Shown: piece by piece, positions 1 through 7,000 of the stretch
Numbering within the stretch: the stretch's first letter is position 1
Layout of the letters: each line of letters opens with the position of its first letter
Assembly: GCA_947474875.1 (NCBI GenBank)
Contig: CANJKY010000173.1
Location: 1-7,250, forward strand
Direction: 5' to 3'
Source of the DNA: Gemmataceae bacterium
Lineage (GTDB): Bacteria; Planctomycetota; Planctomycetia; Gemmatales; Gemmataceae
Length of the DNA stretch: 7,250 nucleotides
The notes under the pieces: generated by a model
Databases searched by the model: none
Seen by the model: only the letters and a program-made list of their open reading frames with translations
What the model was told of the DNA's origin: nothing
Program-made: the position numbers and the translations under genes

Positions 1-1021
1 GGGCGGTGCCGGTGGCGTTGTCCGCCGCTCCGTTGTAGATGGCGTCGCCGACCACCGCCCGGCCGACGCCCAGGTGGTCCCAGTGGGCGGTGAACACCAC
101 CGCCTCGGACTTCAGCTTCGGATCGCTGCCCTCCACCACCCCGATGACGTTGTGGCTGGTGATCTTCTCCACGGCGGTGGGGATGTTCGCCTTCAGGTTC
201 ACCCCGAGCGAGTACGGCTTGAACCCCTTCGTGTCGGCCTCCTTCAGCGCCGCGTCCACCGTTTTGCCCGCCTGCGCCAGCAGCTTCTCCCCGGCCTTGC
301 GGGACAGCCAGCCGGCGAACGCCAGCGCCGGCGTGCCCGGCTCGTTCTTCAATTGGGCGCCGTCCAGCGGGCGGACCACCGAGTACGGGTAGCCGGCCGT
401 TTCGGGGGTGTGGATGATGAAGCACGCCTTCGCCCCGCGGCGGGCGGCCTCCTCGAATTTGAACGTCCACCGCCCGTAGTACGTCAGGGCCGACCCGCCG
501 AAGAACTTCGGGTCGTTCGACGGCGGCTCGTTGGTGAACAGCACCACCACCTTGCCTTTCACGTCGACGTCCTTGTAGTCGTCCCAGCCGAACTCCGGGG
601 CGGTGATGCCGTGTCCGACGAACACCGCCTCGGCGTCAAACTGCTCCAGTTCCGTCTGCGTGTGGCTGGTGCCGGCAAAATCTTCTTCCACTGCGAAGTC
701 CGTGGCCGCCCCGCCTTTCACCGCCTGGAGCGTAGCCTTAGGGCTGGTTACCACCCGAAGTAGCGGCACCGGCTGGAGGTACGTCCCGCGGTCCCCGCCC
801 GGCGTCAGGCCGGCCTTCTTGAACTCGCCGGCGATGAAGTCGGTGGTGAGGATCTCGCCGCGGGTGCCGGGGCCGCGGCCCTCGAACCGGTCGCTCGCCA
901 GGGTGGCCACGTCGGCCTTGATCCGGTCCGCGGACAGCGGCGGGAACGGGTCGTCCGACCGGGCGACAGCCGGGAGAAGCAACAGGATGCCGCACAGAGC
1001 GGCCCGAATGGTGTGTGTCAT
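1..1021 (-). CDS. Exported M28-family metallopeptidase with inserted PA domain (3' end outside window)
   Basis: Predicted secreted or periplasmic zinc aminopeptidase/carboxypeptidase-like enzyme (peptidase family M28). The frame stays open from the ATG at 1021 to the window edge, giving 340 residues. The start is well fixed: an in-frame TAG lies three codons upstream (1028-1030) and an AGGA (1026-1029) sits 4 nt before the ATG. Residues 1-22 form a signal peptide with a Leu-rich core (GILLLLPAVA). Residues 40-75 hold the family's N-terminal signature (ASDRFEGRGPGTRGE). Residues about 128-270 resemble a protease-associated (PA) domain (VFVGHGITAPEFGWDDY, then KGKVVVLF). The catalytic domain begins at about 290. 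AHWDHLG supplies the presumed zinc ligand H313 and base-supporting D315, and GAADNATG supplies the bridging ligand D334. The Glu pair and remaining ligands expected downstream lie outside the window. The gene lies 121 nt after the DUF1501 gene, beyond a hairpin, so it may be transcribed separately. Substrate unknown. Confidence 0.93.
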   Translation of the reverse strand, partial: MTHTIRAALCGILLLLPAVARSDDPFPPLSADRIKADVATLASDRFEGRGPGTRGEILTTDFIAGEFKKAGLTPGGDRGTYLQPVPLLRVVTSPKATLQAVKGGAATDFAVEEDFAGTSHTQTELEQFDAEAVFVGHGITAPEFGWDDYKDVDVKGKVVVLFTNEPPSNDPKFFGGSALTYYGRWTFKFEEAARRGAKACFIIHTPETAGYPYSVVRPLDGAQLKNEPGTPALAFAGWLSRKAGEKLLAQAGKTVDAALKEADTKGFKPYSLGVNLKANIPTAVEKITSHNVIGVVEGSDPKLKSEAVVFTAHWDHLGVGRAVVGDAIYNGAADNATGTA

Positions 1022-1025
1022 GGCG

Positions 1026-1029
1026 TCCT
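1026..1029 (-). promoter_or_regulatory. Ribosome binding site of the M28 peptidase gene
   Basis: The minus strand reads TAGGACGCCATG: an AGGA core 4 nt before the ATG. It directly follows an in-frame TAG, so it supports the ATG at 1021 as the only practical start. The upstream stretch (1030-1091) has a few AT-containing hexamers such as TATTCA, but no convincing -35/-10 pair, so no promoter is called. Confidence 0.6.
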
Positions 1030-1091
1030 ACATCGGAGGCAGAGAGGGCATACCCAGAGCATGAATACGGAAGTTGCCGGCCACAGAAAGC

Positions 1092-1124
1092 ACAGAAGCC
1101 GTCGCCCCACGCGACGGCTTCTGT
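1092..1124 (-). terminator. Perfect 14-bp hairpin after the DUF1501 gene, likely transcription terminator
   Basis: Positions 1092-1105 (ACAGAAGCCGTCGC) are exactly complementary to 1111-1124, with a 5-nt loop at 1106-1110. The hairpin starts 18 nt beyond the TAA-side end of the DUF1501 gene, in the 121-nt gap before the M28 gene. Read on the minus strand, it is followed by GTGCTTTCTGTGG, which is only mildly T-rich and lacks a clean U-tract. It could therefore be an intrinsic terminator of weak type, or a 3'-end stabilising hairpin with Rho doing the terminating. It would close the sigma/DUF1549/DUF1501 unit. The rest of the gap, 1030-1091, shows nothing recognisable except a short direct repeat (CACAGAA, twice, at 1082-1097). 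Confidence 0.62.
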
Positions 1125-1142
1125 CCGGCATGACGCCTGGGG

Positions 1143-2477
1143 TCAGCTCAACAATGCGTCCAGCGGCTGCGTGCCGGTGTCAACGACCGGGATCGGCCGG
1201 CCGGTGTTCGACGGCAGGTGCGTGTTCGGGTCGATGCCCATCGCCTTGTACACCGTCGCCAGGAACGCCGGCACTCCGACCGGGTCCTTCTCGACCGCCG
1301 TGCCGTCCTTGCTCGTCGCCCCGACCACCTGCCCGCCCTTGATCCCGCCGCCGCCGACCGCCGCCGACCACGCCGTCGGGTAGTGGTCGCGGCCGCTGCT
1401 GCCGTTGATCTTCGGGGTGCGGCCGAACTCGCCCATCCACACCACGGTGGTGGTGTCCAGCAGCCCGTGGTCGTTCAGGTCGTCTAGCAGGGCGGACCAG
1501 CCGGCGTCGAGCGTCTGGCTGAGCTGCTTCACCCGCTCGAAGTTGTCCGTGTGCGTGTCCCACCCCACCCCGTTCGGCCCGCTCAGGCTGACTTCGACGA
1601 ACGGCACGCCTTTCTCCACCAGCCGGCGGGCGAGCAGACACCCCTGGCCGAACACGTTCCGACCGTAGGCGTCGCGGAGCTTGGCCGGCTCGTCGGCCAG
1701 CTTGAGCGCCTCCGCCTCGGCCGACTGCATCAGCTTCGTCGCCCGGTCGTAGGCCGTGTGGTGGCTCTTCGCCACCGCGTCCGGGTGGGTGGCGGTGAAC
1801 TCGCGGCGGAGGTCAGCCGCCAGTTCCATGCGGGCGGCGGCACGTACTGCCGGAATCCCACCGGGGGCGGCCAGATCTTCCACCCGCAGCGCCTTGTCCG
1901 GGTCGGGGGCTTGCCCACCGAAGGTGGCCTCGCCGACCACCAGCGGGGCGAACCGCGGGCCGAGGAAGCCCGGCCCGTAGGCCGCCGGGCTGAACGACCG
2001 GAATGGCGCCACACTCACATAATTCGGGAGTGAAGCGGCGTCGTCCCCGAGTTGGTGGGCGACCACCGACCCGATCGCCGGGTAGCGGATCGGCCCCCGC
2101 GACGTGTACCCGGTGCGGGCCAGGAACGTCGCCAGCCCGTGGTCCCCCTCCTTGCTGGTCATCGACCGCACCAACGACACGTGCTTCATCCGCTCGGCGA
2201 TCTTCGGCAGGTGCTCGCTGATGCGGACGCCGGGCACGGCGGTGGCGACCTCCTTGAACGGCCCGCCGTTCTCGTGCCCCGGCTTCGGGTCGAACGTGTC
2301 CGTCTGGCTCGGCCCGCCGCTCATCCACAGCAGGATGCACGCCCGCTTCCGCCTCGGGTCGGCGGCGGCCACGCGGGCCAGCGGGGCGAACCAGCCGGCG
2401 AGGGCGGCGGTGACGCTCACCCCGCCCACGCGGAGGAACCGGCGGCGGTCGGTGTGGGGTAACGGCAGCGGCATCAT
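1143..2477 (-). CDS. DUF1501 family protein, Tat-exported, sulfatase-like fold
   Basis: Full-length DUF1501 (PF07394) protein, 444 residues, a usual size for this planctomycete-rich family, which is related to the alkaline phosphatase/sulfatase superfamily. No member I know of has a proven reaction, so none is assigned. The N-terminus carries a twin-arginine signal (DRRRFLRVGG, residues 10-19) followed by a hydrophobic stretch ending near VAAA (36-39), pointing to folded export across the inner membrane. Family motifs in order: WMSGGPSQTDTFDPKP (51-66), a Gly-Val-Gly-Trp-Asp-Thr-His segment (303-309), WMGEFGRTP (347-355) and GRDHYP (362-367). The asparagine, aspartate and histidine residues in these motifs are candidate metal ligands by analogy only. 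The gene starts 9 nt after the DUF1549/DUF1553 stop and is probably translationally coupled to it. Two ATGs are adjacent (2477 and 2474). The GGAGGAG directly upstream leaves only 2 nt before the first but about 5 nt before the second, so 2474 may be the true start. Confidence 0.96.
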   Translation of the reverse strand: MMPLPLPHTDRRRFLRVGGVSVTAALAGWFAPLARVAAADPRRKRACILLWMSGGPSQTDTFDPKPGHENGGPFKEVATAVPGVRISEHLPKIAERMKHVSLVRSMTSKEGDHGLATFLARTGYTSRGPIRYPAIGSVVAHQLGDDAASLPNYVSVAPFRSFSPAAYGPGFLGPRFAPLVVGEATFGGQAPDPDKALRVEDLAAPGGIPAVRAAARMELAADLRREFTATHPDAVAKSHHTAYDRATKLMQSAEAEALKLADEPAKLRDAYGRNVFGQGCLLARRLVEKGVPFVEVSLSGPNGVGWDTHTDNFERVKQLSQTLDAGWSALLDDLNDHGLLDTTTVVWMGEFGRTPKINGSSGRDHYPTAWSAAVGGGGIKGGQVVGATSKDGTAVEKDPVGVPAFLATVYKAMGIDPNTHLPSNTGRPIPVVDTGTQPLDALLS

Positions 2478-2484
2478 CTCCTCC
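2478..2484 (-). promoter_or_regulatory. Strong ribosome binding site of the DUF1501 gene
   Basis: The minus strand reads GGAGGAGATGATG, a near-perfect Shine-Dalgarno match lying between the upstream TGA (2487-2489) and two tandem ATGs. Its distance favours the second ATG (2474) over the first (2477). It is the strongest such site in the window, which fits high or independent re-initiation on the DUF1501 cistron. Confidence 0.75.
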
Positions 2485-2486
2485 GG

Positions 2487-4007
2487 TCAGTGGTTCACGG
2501 CGAACTCGGTGCTGTTGAGCAGCGCCCAGAACACGTCGGCCAGGGCGGCCTTGCGGTCGGCCGCCGCGTCCACGAACGCGGCCAGCTTCTTCACCTCGGC
2601 GGGGGTCGGCTTCCGCGACAGCACCACGAGGAACAGGTCTGCCACCTTTTCGGCCGCGGTTCCGGGGCCGTCCGACACGGCGGCCAGCGTCTTGCCGCCT
2701 GGTCCGGCGGCGGTCGTCGCCAGCTCGCCGTTCATGAGGAACAGCGCCTGCTGGATGGACGTGGCGGTGTCGAGCGGTTGGTCCGGGTGCGTCTGGAACT
2801 TGGCCAGGAAGGTGGCCCGCGGCGAGGTGGCCCGGCCGGCCAGGTAGTCGGCCGAGTTCTCGGTCGGTGGGGCGTACCCGGTCGCCTCCACCACGCTGTC
2901 GAACAGTTGCTCGGCGGCCAGCGCCCGCACCGGCATCCGGGCGAACGCCCGCGGGTCGGCCTGCGACGGGTGGGTCTGTCGGCTGGTCCGCTGGTACGCC
3001 TTCGTGCCGACGATCGCCCGCATCAGGAACTTCAGGTCGTGCTTGTGCGCCACGAACGCCTTCGTGAGTTCGTCGAGCAACTCGGGGTGGCTGGCCTCGG
3101 CGTCCGACCCCAGTCCGTCCACCGGGTCGATTAGCCCGACGCCGAAGAACTGCTGCCACACGCGGTTCACCGCCGCCCGCGCGAACCAGCGGTTGCCGGG
3201 TTTGGTGATCCACTCGCCGAGCATCGCCTTCGGATCGCTGCCGGCCTTCCAGTCGAGCGCCGAGCCGTCCAGGTACTTGGCCGAGATGTAGGTGTCCTTC
3301 TCCGGCAGCTTGATCCGCGGCGGGCCGTTCGACGGGTCGTCGGTCGCTTGCACGCGGTTGCCGTCGATCCGTGGCACGCCGAGGCGGGTGAAGAACGCCG
3401 CGTACTCCCAGAACTGTTCGCGGGTCCACGCCCCGCCGGACCGGTCGGCGTGGCACTGGGCGCACTCCAGGCGGACACCGAGCAGCGCACGGGCGGTGGC
3501 TCCTGCGATGTTTTCCGGCTTGCCCTCGTAGGCGGTGTAGAACTCGGACGCGGCCGGGTCGGTGAGCAGGGCGCGGACGAGCTTGTCGTACCCCGCGTTC
3601 GCCCGGAACTGCTTGGTCAGCCAGCTTTCGAGCCGGGCGCCGCCGACACCGAGCTGCGGGTTCGCCTGGGCGAGCAACACCGCCCGCCAGCGGGTGGCCA
3701 TGTGAGCCGCTTGCCGCTCGGTGTGGTCCGCACTGTGCAGGAACTCGTCTGCCCATCGCCGCCGCTTGTCCGGCCGGTCGTCCTCAAGGAAGTCCTTCAC
3801 CATCGATAGCGACGGGATGCGGCCGGTCAGGTCGAGGGACAGCCGGCGGAAGAACTCGGCGTCGTCCGTCGCGGGGGCCGGCTCGACCTTGCCCTGCCAT
3901 TTGGCGGCGAGCCGGTCGTCGATCCGGGCTGATAGGTCGGCCGCGTCATCCGCCGACAGTGGGGTAGCGGCGGCGATCAGCACGAGTGCAGGAAGGGTGT
4001 GGCGCAT
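2487..4007 (-). CDS. DUF1549/DUF1553 (PSCyt2/PSD1) exported protein
   Basis: A 506-residue member of the planctomycete-specific cytochrome-like family. Residues 1-19 are a signal peptide (MRHTLPALVLIAAATPLSA). Residues about 25-210 match DUF1549/PSCyt2 (PF07583): FFRRLSLDLTGRIPS at 52-66 and LGVRLECAQCH at 176-186. The latter holds a CxxCH motif (182-186), the signature of covalent c-type heme attachment, although heme binding in this family is not proven. Residues about 262-500 match DUF1553/PSD1 (PF07587): LGEWITKPGNRWFARAAVNR, GVGLIDPVDGLG, and a C-terminal WALLNSTEFAVNH that is typical of the family end. It is compact: many relatives carry an extra N-terminal PSCyt1 domain, absent here. 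AAGGG (4013-4017) lies 5 nt before the ATG. It begins 27 nt after the sigma/WD40 stop and is followed 9 nt later by DUF1501, its usual partner. No enzymatic function is established; a role in the cell envelope or in polymer turnover is only a guess. Confidence 0.95.
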   Translation of the reverse strand: MRHTLPALVLIAAATPLSADDAADLSARIDDRLAAKWQGKVEPAPATDDAEFFRRLSLDLTGRIPSLSMVKDFLEDDRPDKRRRWADEFLHSADHTERQAAHMATRWRAVLLAQANPQLGVGGARLESWLTKQFRANAGYDKLVRALLTDPAASEFYTAYEGKPENIAGATARALLGVRLECAQCHADRSGGAWTREQFWEYAAFFTRLGVPRIDGNRVQATDDPSNGPPRIKLPEKDTYISAKYLDGSALDWKAGSDPKAMLGEWITKPGNRWFARAAVNRVWQQFFGVGLIDPVDGLGSDAEASHPELLDELTKAFVAHKHDLKFLMRAIVGTKAYQRTSRQTHPSQADPRAFARMPVRALAAEQLFDSVVEATGYAPPTENSADYLAGRATSPRATFLAKFQTHPDQPLDTATSIQQALFLMNGELATTAAGPGGKTLAAVSDGPGTAAEKVADLFLVVLSRKPTPAEVKKLAAFVDAAADRKAALADVFWALLNSTEFAVNH

Positions 4008-4012
4008 CGCGG

Positions 4013-4017
4013 CCCTT
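4013..4017 (-). promoter_or_regulatory. Ribosome binding site of the DUF1549/DUF1553 gene
   Basis: The minus strand reads AAAAAGGGCCGCGATG, with AAGGG 5 nt before the ATG at 4007. It lies in the 27-nt gap after the TAA of the sigma/WD40 gene. This gap is too short for a separate promoter of ordinary layout, which supports co-transcription. Confidence 0.55.
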
Positions 4018-4034
4018 TTTCTGTATCGGGTGAA

Positions 4035-7000
4035 TTACTTCGCGCCGCGTCCGAGCGCGGCCTTGGCCTCTCGGGTAAGCCGGGCGTCTGCTGCCCCGCC
4101 GGCCAGCGTTTCCAGCACCCGCTTCGCTTCGGGCGTGGCCGCCAGTTCGAGCAACTCGACGGCCCGCACCTCCCGCAGCCGGTCGCCCTGGAGCTTCTGC
4201 GACCCGGTCTTCTCGATCAGCTTGTCGATCCGCTGCTTCAGATCAAGCGGCGGGTTCTTGGCCAGCGCTGCCTTCAACGGCTCGACGGTCAGATCGCCCA
4301 ACCGCTCTAGATCCACCGTAGCCTTGCGGCGGGCGTCGAACGAGCCACCCAGGTCGGCGATCAGTTGGGCGATGCGGTCGGCGTTGGCGGCCGGCACCGG
4401 GCGGAGTTTGTCCGCGAGCAGGGCGACCGCCTGGGACCGGTCGGTGAGCAACTTGCGGGTGGCGGTGTGAGCCGCCATCGGGTCGGGCTTGGCCAGCTCC
4501 GCCCACAGCGATTCGACGTCCGCCGCTGACAGTGGCATGTCGCGGGTCAGATCCACCCGCGGGATGGTGTCCAGCGCCCAGCCGACGGCGGTGGTGTCCA
4601 CGCTGCCGGAGACGAGCGAGCGGCCGTCCGGCGACACGCCGAGGACCGACACGCTGCCGCGGTGCCCGGTCAGCCGGGTCACCTCCTGGCCGGTGAGCGT
4701 GTCCCACACGCGGACGGCCGGGCCACCCGTACCGAACGCCACCAGCCGGCCGTCGGCCGTGAACCCGACCCCGCCGCCGGCCGCCTGCCCGCGGGTGAAC
4801 GCCGTCACGCTCATGGCCCCGCCACCAATTTGTCCCTGAAGCGGTTCGGGGGATGAAGCGGACGGTTTGAAGGTGTACCGCTTCTCGCCGGTGGCGACCT
4901 CGTACCCGGTGACCGACCCGTCGGCGGTGAGTATGGCCAGCACCTGCCCGTTGGCCGAGAGCGTGAACGCCACTGCCGCCGCCGCCACCTCGCACACCGC
5001 CGCCCCGGTGACCGTGTCCCACACGCCCACCTGCTTGCGGTCGCCGACAGCGGCGATCAGCCGACCGTCGACCGAGAACGCCACCGACGGCGTCCGCGCA
5101 CCGGCCATGTCGATCGACACCCGCCCGCCGTTCAGCACCGGCTCGCCGTCCTTGCCGATCGTCCGCAGGTGAGCCCCGGTGGCCACGTCCCACAGGTTCA
5201 CCGCGCTGTTCAGCTCGGCCTTCGTGGCCAGCGTCTTGCCGTCCGGAGAGAAGCCCAGCCCGGCCACGTCCGCCCGCTCGGTGTCGATGTCCCGCACCTT
5301 CTCGCCCGTCGCCGGGTTCCACAGCCGGAGGGTTCCGCCGCCGGACGCGGTGGCCACACACTTCCCGTCCGCGGCCACCGCCGCCGCCACCGCCGGTGGG
5401 CCGAGCGCCCAGTGCCGCAGCTCTTTACCGGTGGCCGCATCCCACACCCGCACCGACTCCTTGCTCACCGTCACCGTGGTCTTGCCGTCCGACCCGACGG
5501 CGACCACCCCGGACTGGTGGCCGCTGGCGGGGGACACCTCACTGCCGGTGGTCAGGTCGTACTGCCGCACGGTGGCGTTGCCGAAGCTGGCGGCGACGGC
5601 CTTGCCGTCCGCGGCGAACGCCAGGTCGCTCCGGGTCATCCGGTTCCCAGCCCCGACCACCACCCGCACCGCCACCCGGTTGGTCCGCTCGGTCTCGTGC
5701 CCGCCGAGGGTGCGTTCCAGCTTGGCCCCGGCGATGTCCCACACCTCGACGGCGTCGTTCGCCAGGGTGACGGCCAGCCGCTCGCCGTCTTCGGAGAACC
5801 GGAGGGAGTTGCCGAAGAACCGGGGTTTACCCTCGCCCTTGGCGAACGACGCGATCTGCTTGTTCTGGGCCACGTCCCACACCACCACCCCGTCGGTGAA
5901 CGACGCCCACGCCATCCGCTTGCCGTCCGGGGAGAAGGCGAAACTCTGCGCCCCGCCGACCGACAGCTTGATGTCCTCGCCGCTCTTGCCGGTGGCCAGG
6001 TCGGTCGCCCGCAGGACGCCGTTCCCGGCCGTGCCGTCGAGGAACTGTTGCACGACATGCGTGCCGGCCGGGGAGACGGCTACGCCGGTCCGCAGTGACC
6101 CGTCCCCTTCGGCCGGTGCGGGCAGCTTGTACGCCTTCGCTACCGCCCCGCTCGTCGTCTCCCACAGGGTGATGGCGTTGCCGGCGTCGCATCCGACCAG
6201 CGACTTGCCGTCCGGGGTGAACGCCAACTCGCAGACGACGGCCGGTGCGGTCAGCTCGCGGACGGCCTTTCCGGTTGCCACCTCCCACACCGTCACCACC
6301 TCGCCGCGGCCGGCGGCCAGCGTCTTCCCGTCGCGGGCCAGCGCGATCGGGAAGTCCTCCGCGCCCACCGCCCGCATCACCTTGCCGGGCATCGCCATCT
6401 CGGCGGCCGATGGTTTAGGTGCGACGGGGTGCTTCGCGGCGGCCCACTCGAACGCCCGCACCTCTTCGCCCGTTTCCCGGTTCCACATGCGAACGCTGTG
6501 ATCCCGACCGGCCGTTATCAGGTGCTTGCCGTCCGGCGAGTAGGCGACGAAGAACACCGCCTCCCCGTGCCGCAGGGCGGACGATCCCATCCGGGAGATC
6601 GCCCCGTCGGGCAGGCCTTTCTCTTTCGCCGCGGCGGGTGATTTGGCGACCACGGCTGGCGGGTCGGACATCGCCACGGAGCGGGCCAGCCACGTCGTGC
6701 CGCCGCCCAGCCCGACGGCCACCAGAAGCCCGGCAGCCACCAGCTTGTACGAGGTCATCGCCCCCAGCGTGCCGCGGGCCAACTCGGCGGCCGCGGTCGA
6801 AACGGCCACACCTGATGCATGACTCCCGGCGAACCACAATGCTGTCCGGACGGTGGATTCGACCAGCGGCAGTGGAATTGATCCACTGGCGACCGATGCA
6901 GTCACTAGCGCCCCAATCCCGGCGGCCGGCATCACCACGCCGCGGTTCGTCAGCCGGTTCTGAAGCAGTTGCAGGGCCTGCGACAGTCGCCACCCGACCG

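Noticed and set aside
39..1064. Plus-strand open frames of 117, 229 and 153 codons
   Set aside because: They are antisense to the M28 peptidase, which has a signal peptide, PA domain and metal-ligand motifs in order. The plus-strand products show no domain.
1030..1091. Possible promoter for the M28 gene (TATTCA or GGTATG as a -10 element)
   Set aside because: No matching -35 element lies at a suitable distance, and planctomycete promoter consensus is poorly known to me, so the match is not better than chance.
2010..2040. Short AT-richer patch inside the DUF1501 gene
   Set aside because: It is coding (LPNYVSVAPF) and in frame, with no sign of insertion, frameshift or repeat.
1813..3756. 647-codon open frame on the minus strand spanning parts of both the DUF1549/DUF1553 and DUF1501 genes
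   Set aside because: Its product is Arg/Pro/Gly-rich with no recognisable domain. It overlaps two well-supported genes in another frame, as expected from GC-rich third positions.
5169..6501. Long plus-strand open frames (309 and 440 codons) with a repeated pattern
   Set aside because: They are antisense to the WD40 repeats. The periodicity mirrors the SPDGK and VWDxATG codons of the real gene, and no start or family match is evident.
4590..6560. Regularly spaced short DNA similarities (such as gccgtccg) that could suggest a CRISPR-like or tandem repeat array
   Set aside because: The spacing of about 140 bp, the divergence between copies and the open coding frame show that they are codons for the WD40 DGK motifs.
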